64,000 nt of DNA, taken from the NCBI RefSeq assembly GCF_030297015.1, contig NZ_AP028056.1, forward strand, positions 940,939 through 1,004,938, given 5' to 3'. This document shows positions 50,590-58,158 of this stretch, one piece after another. A program made the position numbers and the translations under genes. Positions within the stretch are counted from its first letter, which is position 1. Each line of letters opens with the position of its first letter. The notes under the pieces are model-generated. The model was not told where the DNA came from. It did not search any database and worked only from the letters and a program-made list of their open reading frames with translations. This DNA comes from Brooklawnia propionicigenes. GTDB taxonomy: Bacteria > Actinomycetota > Actinomycetes > Propionibacteriales > Propionibacteriaceae.

Positions 50590-51411
50590 ATGACTATCCG
50601 GATGATCGTCAGTGACCTCGACGGCACCCTGCTGCTTCCGGACAAGTCCACCTCGGCCCGCACGCGGCGAGCCATCGCTGCGGCTCAGGACGCAGGCATC
50701 CTCGTCGTTGCCGCCACCGGACGCTCCGTCATCGACATGCCGAAGGTGCTGCCTGCGCAACTGCGTGATCTGGCGGTTTGTTCGAACGGCGCGGTCGTCT
50801 ACAACGCCGCGGACGACACCGTGCTCGCCGAGCGTCCCATCGCCGCCGAGGTCTGCGCCGCGCTGATCGAGAGCCTTCTCGACTTGGCGCCCGACACCCG
50901 CTTCGCCACGCTCACCCGCAGTGGTTACGACCTGCTGCCCGGTCCGGGCTATCTCGGGTTGATGGAACCGGGCAACCATGGCCGCAACCCCGAAGACCTC
51001 GATGAGGTGCCGATGTCGGGGCTGAGTGCGCAGTCAGCGGTCAAGATCATTGCGCGGCACGGTGGGTTGCCGCTGGAGACGCTGTTCGAGCTATGCGAGC
51101 AGGTCGCCCATGTGGGTGTGCTGCCGACGACCTCGGGCGTGCCGTTCATCGAGATGTCGGCGGCCGGGGTGAGCAAAGCCACCACCTTGGAGCTGCTGGC
51201 CGCCGAGCACGGTTTCACCGCCGACGAGGTGCTGGCCTTCGGCGATTCCGCCAATGATCGCGAGATGCTCGATTGGGCAGGTCACGGTGTGGCGGTGGCC
51301 AACGGCACCGCGCCCGTGTTGGCGGTCGCCGACGAGATCGCTCCGGCCAACACCGACGATGGCGTGGCGGTGATCATCGAGCGCCTGCTCGCTTGCGGGG
51401 GCCGGTTCTAG
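50590..51411 (+). CDS. Cof-type HAD-superfamily phosphatase
   Basis: 273 residues. Motif 1 VSDLDGTLLLPDKS, motif 2 VVAATGRSV, the Lys in GVSKATTLELL and motif 4 LAFGDSANDREML are all present, with a type IIB cap between. It dephosphorylates small phosphates such as sugar or cofactor phosphates. The ATG at 50590 fits the family start; in-frame ATGs up to 108 nt upstream exist but encode no recognisable sequence. It is divergent from ssd. Confidence 0.88.
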   Translation: MTIRMIVSDLDGTLLLPDKSTSARTRRAIAAAQDAGILVVAATGRSVIDMPKVLPAQLRDLAVCSNGAVVYNAADDTVLAERPIAAEVCAALIESLLDLAPDTRFATLTRSGYDLLPGPGYLGLMEPGNHGRNPEDLDEVPMSGLSAQSAVKIIARHGGLPLETLFELCEQVAHVGVLPTTSGVPFIEMSAAGVSKATTLELLAAEHGFTADEVLAFGDSANDREMLDWAGHGVAVANGTAPVLAVADEIAPANTDDGVAVIIERLLACGGRF

Positions 51412-51421
51412 AGTGGGGTCC
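51409..51421 (+). promoter_or_regulatory. Leaderless promoter overlapping HAD stop codon
   Basis: TAGAGT (51409-51414) includes the TAG stop of the HAD gene; 7 nt later is the ATG at 51422. The same hexamer and spacing occur before the sixA-like gene. Confidence 0.45.
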
Positions 51422-52198
51422 ATGCCAGCTGTCACCCACCCTTCGCTCCCCCAATCTGCCCTGCAATGGCTGGTGGGCGCCGAGCCGGTGCAGGTCGTCA
51501 CGCTCGGCTGCTCGCGCGGGGTCATCAACCGGCTCGTGGCCCAGGGCCACGGCGTGCTCGCCATCGAACCCGATACCCAGCGCTGCCACCAGCTCCGAGG
51601 TGACGGACCGGCCAGCGAGGCACTGTTCACGGCGGCCGGACGAGCGGACGAGCTCCCCCTCCAGCCTTGTGCCGCCCACGTCGTGCTGCTCGGCGGACCC
51701 TGGCGAGCGCAGCCCGGTCGTCCGCGGATCAACGCGCACCAGGCACACGGGCAGCTCAGCCGGGTGCTGCAGCCGGGCGGCTGGGTGGCCGGCTGGCAGA
51801 TCGTCCGCGACGACACCGTGCCCTGGGTGCGAAGGTTGATTGCGCTGATGCGCACCATCGACCCGGACGCAATGTCGGGCTCGGCCGGCAACAGTCACGA
51901 AGACCTGCTGAGAAGCAAGTACTACCCGAGGATCGAGCGTCACGAGTTCCGGCTGTGGGCTCCGATCACCCGTCGCGCACTGGTCGAGATGGTCTCCGAG
52001 CAGCGCGTCGTCAGCGGCCTGACCGACACCGAACGCCGTCAGCTGATGGGCGAACTGAACCAGATCCTCGACAGTGCGGCCCGGATGTCAGAATTGCGGC
52101 TGCCTTACCAGATGCAGTGCTGGCGGGCATATGTCGATCATCATGAGCTTACTCAGCCCATCTCGTTCGGCGATGGCTCCTTGGTCATCCCGATCTAG
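51422..52198 (+). CDS. SAM-dependent methyltransferase-like protein
   Basis: 258 residues. VVTLGCSRGVINRLVAQGH followed by VLAIEPD suggests motif I and II of a class I methyltransferase; AHVVLLGGP and RVLQPGGWVAGW match motifs IV and V. Motif I is degenerate (LGCSRG), so activity is uncertain. The C-terminal part is helical. The start is chosen from the leaderless pattern. It is the last normal gene before the AT-rich island. Confidence 0.65.
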   Translation: MPAVTHPSLPQSALQWLVGAEPVQVVTLGCSRGVINRLVAQGHGVLAIEPDTQRCHQLRGDGPASEALFTAAGRADELPLQPCAAHVVLLGGPWRAQPGRPRINAHQAHGQLSRVLQPGGWVAGWQIVRDDTVPWVRRLIALMRTIDPDAMSGSAGNSHEDLLRSKYYPRIERHEFRLWAPITRRALVEMVSEQRVVSGLTDTERRQLMGELNQILDSAARMSELRLPYQMQCWRAYVDHHELTQPISFGDGSLVIPI

Positions 52199-52329
52199 AC
52201 GAGACCAGCGGCGCAATATCTCCGCTCTCATACCGAGAAGACCGGCACCATGCCGGACCGCAGACATGCGGTCTGAATGCCCGGGGCTTGCGGGGCACAC
52301 GCTGCCACATCTCGGCCGAGTACTTCTGA

Positions 52330-52465
52330 TTCGTCGTCGTCCATCGTGCGGGACCGCGCAGATCCCGAATTCGAGTTCGCCGATGCGCGCTGGCTATACG
52401 CCGAGGTGTTGGGCGGCGGTGGTGACGGTCGGGTTCTTCGTCGACCTGAGTTCGTAGTCGGGCAT
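52330..52465 (-). pseudogene. Decayed transposase-like C-terminal fragment
   Basis: In one minus frame from 52465 the residues NPTVTTAAQHLGV, an amber stop (52396-52394), then PARIGELEFG recall the end of actinobacterial transposases (pattern AxxLGVWPxxIxELExG); a TGG-to-TAG change would explain the stop. The match breaks off afterwards. It lies in the 418-bp gap 52199-52616, in which I see no intact gene. From memory of the family, so low confidence. Confidence 0.3.
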
Positions 52466-52508
52466 GCACCCGTCGTCAGATTGGGGGGTCACCTCGCGCA
52501 AGACGCGA

Positions 52509-52566
52509 CTATCTAGGATGTTGACTCTGCGCATCTACGCAGTCTCGATACCAACATCCTAGATAG
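52509..52566. repeat. 15-bp perfect inverted repeat with inner stem
   Basis: CTATCTAGGATGTTG (52509-52523) and its exact inverse (52552-52566) enclose a second stem CTGCG/CGCAG (52527-52531, 52538-52542). It stands at the edge of the AT-rich island. It could be a two-tier terminator or the ends of a very small mobile element. Confidence 0.8.
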
Positions 52567-52604
52567 CTAGCCGCAGACTTTGATCGATGATTCGTCACCC
52601 ATCG

Positions 52605-52623
52605 GAGATAGTGTTGCTATCTC
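52605..52623 (-). terminator. Hairpin at end of small membrane protein gene
   Basis: GAGATAG (52605-52611) and CTATCTC (52617-52623) form a perfect 7-bp stem with loop TGTTG; the stem includes the stop codon of the gene at 52617-52820. No T-run follows. Confidence 0.45.
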
Positions 52624-52820
52624 TTTGCGGCCTCACGCTTGTCTTTGTAGGCGAAGGCTGTGGCTGACGAGACCCCGAAGATGACGCACACGAAGATGCC
52701 CTGCGGAATCTTCGTAGCCAGGTCCCATTGCCCGATACCCAGCAACCAGAGAAGTATTGAGAATGGGATCATACAGGCCGCGAGGATAAGGCTCATCTTG
52801 AAAAACCTCTTCCACCACAT
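52617..52820 (-). CDS. Small two-helix membrane protein, possible immunity protein
   Basis: 67 residues: a basic start MWWKRFFK, helix 1 MSLILAACMIPFSILLWLL, helix 2 IFVCVIFGVSSATAFAY and a basic tail KDKREAAKR. AGGAGG lies 6 nt before the ATG, the best ribosome site in the island. It starts 29 nt after the stop of the secreted precursor-like gene on the same strand. Size, topology and position fit a bacteriocin immunity protein, but no family is recognised. Confidence 0.55.
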   Translation of the reverse strand: MWWKRFFKMSLILAACMIPFSILLWLLGIGQWDLATKIPQGIFVCVIFGVSSATAFAYKDKREAAKR

Positions 52821-52849
52821 CTCTACCTCCTCGCATTTCTACCAGCCGA

Positions 52850-53467
52850 TTAATTGCAGGCGGCGTTGAAGTCCGGGAGAGTACCAATCCCCCAGAACGC
52901 CAACGCGCAAGCAACGCCGGCGACGGGGGTGCCAGCCGCGGTAATTGCGCCGCAAATCGCTGTGGTGGCCGCAAAGAACGAGTATGAAGCAACGTAGGCT
53001 TGCCAGCAGTCGTATCCTCTGGTTTGCATTGTGGGCTGGTCGGAGATAGTTACTTCGACTCGATCTGAAGATACGGCCGTATGGATATATTTCCCGTCCG
53101 CATTCCGGATGAATGCGTCGATTTGGCTGTTGTCGGCAACGGCTGCAAAGAAATCCCGATAGAATACTCTGGCCTCTGCGGTACTTCCCTGCATTATTTG
53201 ACTAAAGCCGTCCGATCCTTCAAGAAGTGCGGCACGCGCCAAGAATCCGTCAGTATCAGCTAACTTGGCTTCATCTATGGCATTCGTCATCAAGCTCATG
53301 GTCTGCTGTTCGTCCAGCTTGTCGGAAGCAGCCGAGAATTGCGGGGAGATGTAAGTGACGCTATCAGACTTGACTGTATCAAAGTCTGCATAGGACGACT
53401 ACACTGGGAGTAGCAGGCACGACAACAGCGTTGCTATAACTGTGATTATTTTTGCTGGGGTGCGCAT
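52850..53467 (-). pseudogene. Secreted bacteriocin-like precursor interrupted by an amber codon
   Basis: From the ATG at 53467 the frame encodes a good signal peptide, MRTPAKIITVIATLLSCLLL then PV, but codon 23 (53401-53399) is TAG; SSYADFDTVKS follows with a clear cleavage site (SYA then D). The same frame continues for 182 more codons to a TAA at 52850. The end is a hydrophobic Ala/Gly-rich domain with four Cys (YDCWQAY, AICGAIT, VACALAF, NAACN). The plan (signal, charged pro-region, Cys-bearing hydrophobic C-terminus) is that of some bacteriocin precursors; no family is certain. An internal ATG (53299) would give a product without signal. A single CAG- or TGG-to-TAG change would explain the break. 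Confidence 0.6.
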
Positions 53468-53667
53468 TATAAAATTTCTTCTTTCGTAAACGAGTCTTAA
53501 ATGCCTCTAGTTCAATTCCTTATTCATAGAAATTCTGTCCAAAGCAAGACCTCCAAAACTCTAAACGGATGTCTCAACCACAGGTTAACACCCAAGTCAC
53601 CGACTTTGTCAAGAGGCCCGACACGGTTGAAGGCGTAGTCGGGCCGCACTCCGCCAGCCTCGATCTT

Positions 53668-54645
53668 TCATCTGGCAGTCTCCAGACCCGGCGCGGAAGA
53701 CTCTGCGGAAACCGGCTCACCATCACGACGTGTGGTCTCCCCCAGTTTCACCAGCACGACACCCGCCAACACCAGGACGCCGCCGAGCATCTGCGCGACC
53801 GTCAGCATCTGCCCGACCAGCAATGCCGCGAGAATGATCGCGAAGAGCACCTCGGACAGCCCGACGAACGAGGCGAGCCGGGTACCGAGCAGCCGCGCGC
53901 CCATGATTCCCGTCACATAGGACGCCGCCGAGCTCAGGACGCCGAGGAAGACCAACGGCAGCCACCAGGGCACTTCGAGGCCCGCGTAGGCCACGGCCAC
54001 GGACGCCGTCGCGACAGGCAGCAGCTGGAGCAGCGCCACCAGGCAGAGCACGATCGTCGCGACCAGGCAGCCACCCGCGGCCAGCACGATCGGCGGCAGC
54101 CCGCTGGTGTCGTCGGAGGAATAGACGAAGTAGGCGGCGTTGCCGACCATCGCGACCAGCGACCAGATGAGCCCACGGATGTCGAAAGCCGGGCCGGCTC
54201 CGAGCACCTGCAGCACCAGCACCAGTCCGCCCATCGCCAGCACCGATCCCAGCACCGTTCGGCGGCCCGGACGTTCTCCGCGGCGTATCCACAACCAGAT
54301 CACGATGGCCAGCGGCGCCAGGTACTGAATCAGCAGCGCCTGCGCGACCTGCAGATACTGCACGGCGCTGAAATGGCCCAACTGCGGCACCGTGATGCCG
54401 AACAATCCGTAGCCGAGCAGCAGCCGCCAGTTGCGCAGCAGCAGACGCCAGCGTCCACGCAACGCGATGACGGCCGGCACCACCATGACCGCGGCACCGA
54501 TCCCCACCCGCGGCACCACGATCCCCAGCGGTGACCAGCCCGCCTTGAGCAGGCCCGCGGCCAACGTCCCCGACATACCGAAGAAGAACGCTGACAGCAG
54601 GGCTATCGACAGACCCCAGCCGAAGCTCGGGTACTTGGGACGCAT
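53668..54645 (-). CDS. EamA/DMT-family transporter
   Basis: 325 residues, ten helices in two EamA repeats (ALLSAFFFGMSGTLAAGLLK at the start; VGNAAYFVYSSDDTSGLPP in the second). RhaT/YdcZ-like metabolite exporters share this fold; the substrate is unknown. TAGCAT lies 7 nt before the ATG at 54645 without a Shine-Dalgarno. The C-terminus after KLGETTRRDG is a short hydrophilic tail. Confidence 0.88.
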   Translation of the reverse strand: MRPKYPSFGWGLSIALLSAFFFGMSGTLAAGLLKAGWSPLGIVVPRVGIGAAVMVVPAVIALRGRWRLLLRNWRLLLGYGLFGITVPQLGHFSAVQYLQVAQALLIQYLAPLAIVIWLWIRRGERPGRRTVLGSVLAMGGLVLVLQVLGAGPAFDIRGLIWSLVAMVGNAAYFVYSSDDTSGLPPIVLAAGGCLVATIVLCLVALLQLLPVATASVAVAYAGLEVPWWLPLVFLGVLSSAASYVTGIMGARLLGTRLASFVGLSEVLFAIILAALLVGQMLTVAQMLGGVLVLAGVVLVKLGETTRRDGEPVSAESSAPGLETAR

Positions 54646-54658
54646 GGCCTACATGCTA
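54646..54658 (-). promoter_or_regulatory. Leaderless promoter of EamA gene
   Basis: On the minus strand TAGCAT (54658-54653), 7 nt, then the ATG at 54645. Confidence 0.4.
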
Positions 54659-54805
54659 TGGGAGCGTCCAGGAAAAGCCGAACCGGTCGATGACACGAAT
54701 GACTTCCGTTTCGGGGGTTGGCGAGCCCCCACCGCGCGACAGCATTAGGCTGGTGCTGGCCGCGGAAGTCCGAAGCACGACGGCCAGCACAAGAAGGGAC
54801 CGACA

Positions 54806-55315
54806 ATGGCCGATCGTCCGACTATCGCTGATTACATCCAGGTACTGAAGACCACCATTCCCAACATGGTGAGTCAGATCGGTGACCTGGCGAAGGCCGA
54901 ACTCAAGCCGGCGGCGAAGCATGGCGGGATCGGTGCCGGAGCCTTCGCAGCTGCCGCAGTCGTCGGTCTCACTGCTCTGTTCCTGGTGCTGCTGACCTTC
55001 GCTTTCGCGTTGTCGATGTTCTTCCACGAAATCCTGAACCGCAATCCGCTGACTGCGCTGATGTTCGGCTTCTTGACGATGACGGTGCTCTGTCTACTGA
55101 TCGTCGCGGCTCTCGCGTTGTTCGGTAAGTCCCAGATCAGCCAGGTGAAGGCGCCGCAGGCCACCATCGCCGAGACCAAGGCCAGCATCGGAGCTATCAC
55201 CGATGCCATCGAGTTCGGCGCCCAGGACGCGAAGAACCGCACCACGCCCAGCGATGCCGTGGCGGTCACCACTGCGGCGAAACTGGTCAAGCCGGCCAGC
55301 GACGATTGGGCCTGA
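54806..55315 (+). CDS. Phage holin family/DUF1469 membrane protein
   Basis: 169 residues. An amphipathic start (PTIADYIQVLKTTIPNMV; GDLAKAELKPAAKHGGIGAG) is followed by two helices (VVGLTALFLVLLTFAFALS; LMFGFLTMTVLCLLIVAAL) and a hydrophilic C-terminal tail. This is the actinobacterial phage-holin-superfamily-like protein found near nth/NUDIX; despite the name no lysis function is implied. GGGA lies 7 nt before the ATG. Convergent with the NUDIX gene. Confidence 0.85.
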   Translation: MADRPTIADYIQVLKTTIPNMVSQIGDLAKAELKPAAKHGGIGAGAFAAAAVVGLTALFLVLLTFAFALSMFFHEILNRNPLTALMFGFLTMTVLCLLIVAALALFGKSQISQVKAPQATIAETKASIGAITDAIEFGAQDAKNRTTPSDAVAVTTAAKLVKPASDDWA

Positions 55316-55333
55316 CCCAGCGAGGACGACGCG

Positions 55334-55975
55334 TCAGGGCAGCGGGCGGTCCCGCATGAAGCGCTTGGGAACGTCGACGAGCCGGGTCTGATCCCACGGT
55401 TGTGACCAACCGCCCAGTTTCAACAGCGCATCGGTCAGATACGCGGTGAATCCCCACAAGAACAGATCACCGAACAGCCAGGCCGGCCCGGTGTGCCCGG
55501 CGGGGTGACGGGCCATCACGCGATGGCCGGGATCGGTCAGCTCCGAGATCCGCCAGCGATGGATGGCGGCCACTTCGGCCGGGCTGGTCACGGCCATCGG
55601 GTCGAGCCCGCTCCACGACCCCACCACCGGGGCAACATCGAAACTACTGACCGGCAACCTGGTCACGGGCAGGCGTCCGAGCAGGGTCACCCTGTCGGGT
55701 TGCAGGCCGACCTCTTCCCAGGTCTCGCGGAGCGCGGTCGCTGGGGCGTCCGCGTCGCCGGGCTCGTAGGTACCTCCCGGGAATGAGATCTGACCAGCAT
55801 GTTTGCGCAGTCCCACGGCTCTTTCGGTGAACAGCAGATCGGGATCGTTGTTCTCCGACAATAGGATCAGCACGGCAGCGTGGGCCTGACCGTGCGGACG
55901 CCGTTCGGGCGTCAACCGGTTGGACAGGCCGGGATCGGCCAGCCTGGCCACGAGCTGATCGAACTGTCCGGTCAT
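55334..55975 (-). CDS. NUDIX hydrolase, CoA pyrophosphatase type
   Basis: 213 residues. The extended NUDIX box GGTYEPGDADAPATALRETW then EEVGLQ is preceded by AGQISFPGG, the UPF0035 pattern of CoA pyrophosphatases; VAAIHRWRISEL follows. It would cleave CoA or its derivatives. The ATG overlaps the nth stop (ATGA), so it is coupled to nth. Confidence 0.9.
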   Translation of the reverse strand: MTGQFDQLVARLADPGLSNRLTPERRPHGQAHAAVLILLSENNDPDLLFTERAVGLRKHAGQISFPGGTYEPGDADAPATALRETWEEVGLQPDRVTLLGRLPVTRLPVSSFDVAPVVGSWSGLDPMAVTSPAEVAAIHRWRISELTDPGHRVMARHPAGHTGPAWLFGDLFLWGFTAYLTDALLKLGGWSQPWDQTRLVDVPKRFMRDRPLP

Positions 55976-56637
55976 GACTTCACCAGAGCCTTGGCCTCGT
56001 CCGGATCGGTCGGGCCGGTGCCGTAGCTGGGGCAGAGCCCACCCACCACGCAGGCGCCGCAGGCGGGCTTCTTGGCATGGCAGCAGCGGCGGCCGTGGAA
56101 GATCAGGGTGTCGCTGAGCACCGTCCAATCGGAGGGGTCGAACAGCTGCTGAAGGTCGGTTTCGACGACCTCGGGTTTCGCCGAGGTCGTCCAGCCGAGG
56201 CGTTTCGAAACCCGCAGTACATGGGTGTCGGTGGTGATGGCGGGCAGCCCGAAAGCATGACCTCGCACCACATTGGCGGTCTTGCGCCCGACACCCGGCA
56301 GCTTCACCAGGTCATCGATGCTGATCGGCACCTTGCCGTCGTAGTCATCGGCGATCTGGCGGCTCAGCCCCTGCAACGCCGCCGCCTTGTTGCGGAAGAA
56401 GCCGGTGGGCCGAATGACCTCTTCGAGTTCGGCCCGGTCGGCCTCAGCCAGCGCCTGCGGGGTCGGCCAGCGCGCGAAAAGCACCGGGGTGACTTTGTTC
56501 ACCCCGACATCGGTCGACTGGGCCGACAGCACCGTGGCGACCAGCAGCTGGAACGGACTCGTGAAGTCGAGCTCGCAGCGCGCGTCCGGGTAGGCCGCGC
56601 GCAGCAGCTTGAAGACTTCGTCCGCGGTGGTTTTCAC
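55972..56637 (-). CDS. nth: Endonuclease III
   Basis: 221 residues. The helix-hairpin-helix LVKLPGVGRKTANVV with the catalytic Lys, the catalytic Asp in ITTDTHVLRVSKRLG, and the Fe-S ligands CHAKKPACGACVVGGLC are complete. It removes oxidised pyrimidines. It overlaps RidA by 4 nt in the operon DUF4177-RidA-nth-NUDIX. Confidence 0.97.
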   Translation of the reverse strand: MKTTADEVFKLLRAAYPDARCELDFTSPFQLLVATVLSAQSTDVGVNKVTPVLFARWPTPQALAEADRAELEEVIRPTGFFRNKAAALQGLSRQIADDYDGKVPISIDDLVKLPGVGRKTANVVRGHAFGLPAITTDTHVLRVSKRLGWTTSAKPEVVETDLQQLFDPSDWTVLSDTLIFHGRRCCHAKKPACGACVVGGLCPSYGTGPTDPDEAKALVKS

Positions 56638-57092
56638 GCAGCCTCGACGACCAATTCGACTTCGACCGCCGCATTGGCGGGCAGCACCGCGACGCCGACC
56701 GCGCTGCGGACGTGGCGTCCTTCTTCACCGAAGAGTTCGATGAGCAATTCGGACGCGCCGTTGGCGACCAGTGCCTGATCGGTGAACTCCGGGGTGGAAT
56801 TCACGAAGACACACACCCGCACGACCTCACGAATGGCGTCGATGGTTCCCGCCACCGAGACCACCGCCGACAGCGCACGCAGGATCGCGAGCCGGGCGGC
56901 CTGCTTGCCGCCGTCGAGATCAACATCGGCGCCCAGGCGGCCGGTGATGATGTTGCCGTCCAGATCGATCGGCAACTGGCCGCTGGTGAAGACCTGAGTG
57001 CCGACCCGCTTGGCCGGGGCGTAGGCACCAAGCGAAACGGGTGTCGCCGGCAGTTCGATATCCAGTTCGGTGAGCCGCTCGCTCGCGCTCAT
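56634..57092 (-). CDS. RidA family protein
   Basis: 152 residues. VGTQVFTSGQLPIDLDGNII and the C-terminal SAVGVAVLPANAAVEVELV match the RidA/YjgF fold; the active RidA Arg in the RxxVGVxxLP context appears as VRSAVGVAVLP. RidA enzymes hydrolyse reactive enamine/imine intermediates. The ATG at 57092 overlaps the DUF4177 stop. The order with nth is conserved in mycobacteria. Confidence 0.88.
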   Translation of the reverse strand: MSASERLTELDIELPATPVSLGAYAPAKRVGTQVFTSGQLPIDLDGNIITGRLGADVDLDGGKQAARLAILRALSAVVSVAGTIDAIREVVRVCVFVNSTPEFTDQALVANGASELLIELFGEEGRHVRSAVGVAVLPANAAVEVELVVEAA

Positions 57093-57274
57093 CAGGCACC
57101 TGCCACGATCGGGCGCTTGAAGTAGCCGACCAGCGTGTCGGGGTTGGGGCCGGGAGCCAGCTGGACCAGCTCCCAACCATCTGCGCCGAAGTTGTTGAGG
57201 ATCTGCTGGGCGACATGGCTCAGCACGGGGGCGACGAAGTACTCCCACTTGGTTGGCTGCGATGCATCACTCAT
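57092..57274 (-). CDS. DUF4177 family protein
   Basis: 60 residues: TKWEYFVAPVLSHVAQQIL, NNFGADGWELVQLAPGPN, VGYFKRPI. This matches the DUF4177 plan (WEY...L...G..GWElV). The function is unknown. TAATCT lies 6 nt before the ATG and no Shine-Dalgarno is visible, so this gene probably starts the operon as a leaderless mRNA. Confidence 0.88.
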   Translation of the reverse strand: MSDASQPTKWEYFVAPVLSHVAQQILNNFGADGWELVQLAPGPNPDTLVGYFKRPIVAGA

Positions 57275-57286
57275 GCCCCCAGATTA
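57275..57286 (-). promoter_or_regulatory. Leaderless promoter of DUF4177-RidA-nth-NUDIX operon
   Basis: On the minus strand TAATCT (57286-57281), 6 nt, then the ATG at 57274. Confidence 0.5.
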
Positions 57287-57316
57287 GAGCGTGCCCCGAA
57301 CACGACGCCACGGAAG

Positions 57317-58063
57317 TCAACCGATGGGGAACTCGCGGCGCAACCAGTTCACGGCAAGACCGAGCCACTGCGCAAACCCGGGGTTCTCCATCTCGGGGCG
57401 GCCTGTGGAGGTGAAGGCCGTACCCAGCGCCAAACCGTGCGGCCCGGAAGGGAAGACGTGCAGTTCGAATGGCACGTTCGCAGCATGGAGGCGCTCGGCG
57501 AAGGCCAGTGAGTCGGTGACCGGCACGGTCTCGTCGTCCGCGGTGTGGACCAGGAACGTGGCCGGGGTGCCGGCGTCGACCGCAGCGAGCAGGTCGGGGG
57601 CGTTGTGGCTGGCCGCAACGCACACTTTCAGGGTGTCTAGCGTCGTCACCGGGTAGATCAGGATCAGCCGCGCCGGGCGGATCCGTCCGAAGACGCCCAG
57701 CGAGGCAGCCAGATGCCCGCCCGCCGAGAATCCCGCGACCACGATGCGATCGGGGTCGACGCCCCACTGGTCGGCGTGGTCGATGATCGTCTGCATCGCC
57801 GCCTCGGCGTCGGCAAGCGGACGCGGCCAGGCCGACCGTTCACCCAGGGAGTATCGCAGGACGAAAGCCTGGTAGCCGGCCCCCAGGAAGGACAGTGCGA
57901 CAGGCTCGGATTCCCGGTCGGAACAGTGTTCGTATCCCCCGCCCGGCAGCACCAGGACGGCCGGACGCCTGGCCACGTTGCTGAGCTTGTCTGCCTGGCC
58001 GTGCGCATAGTAGGTGAGGGTGACTGCCTCGTCGCCGGTCGGATTGACGACACCATTGATCAT
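57317..58063 (-). CDS. Alpha/beta hydrolase (acetyl esterase-like)
   Basis: 248 residues. Oxyanion VLVLPGGGYEHC, nucleophile VAGFSAGGHLAAS, Asp in HTADDETVPV and His in PSGPHGLAL form the triad. It resembles acetyl-xylan or short-chain esterases without a signal peptide. TAGGCT lies 7 nt before the ATG. Monocistronic; divergent from the aldo/keto reductase at 58159. Confidence 0.88.
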   Translation of the reverse strand: MINGVVNPTGDEAVTLTYYAHGQADKLSNVARRPAVLVLPGGGYEHCSDRESEPVALSFLGAGYQAFVLRYSLGERSAWPRPLADAEAAMQTIIDHADQWGVDPDRIVVAGFSAGGHLAASLGVFGRIRPARLILIYPVTTLDTLKVCVAASHNAPDLLAAVDAGTPATFLVHTADDETVPVTDSLAFAERLHAANVPFELHVFPSGPHGLALGTAFTSTGRPEMENPGFAQWLGLAVNWLRREFPIG

Positions 58064-58076
58064 GGTTGCGAGCCTA
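58064..58076 (-). promoter_or_regulatory. Leaderless promoter of esterase gene
   Basis: On the minus strand TAGGCT (58076-58071), 7 nt, then the ATG at 58063. Confidence 0.45.
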
Positions 58077-58158
58077 GACCGACCCCAACCAATTGATCCT
58101 TCAATTTGATAACCGTGAACATCTCCCGGTTGCTGGTCATCAGTGACAAAGTGGATGT

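Noticed and set aside
52199-52500. A complete insertion sequence
   Set aside because: Only a short transposase-like tail is visible, with a stop inside; no full transposase and no terminal repeats framing it.
54806-55315. Holin-like protein as evidence of a prophage
   Set aside because: It is a chromosomal actinobacterial family next to nth/NUDIX; no other phage gene is present.
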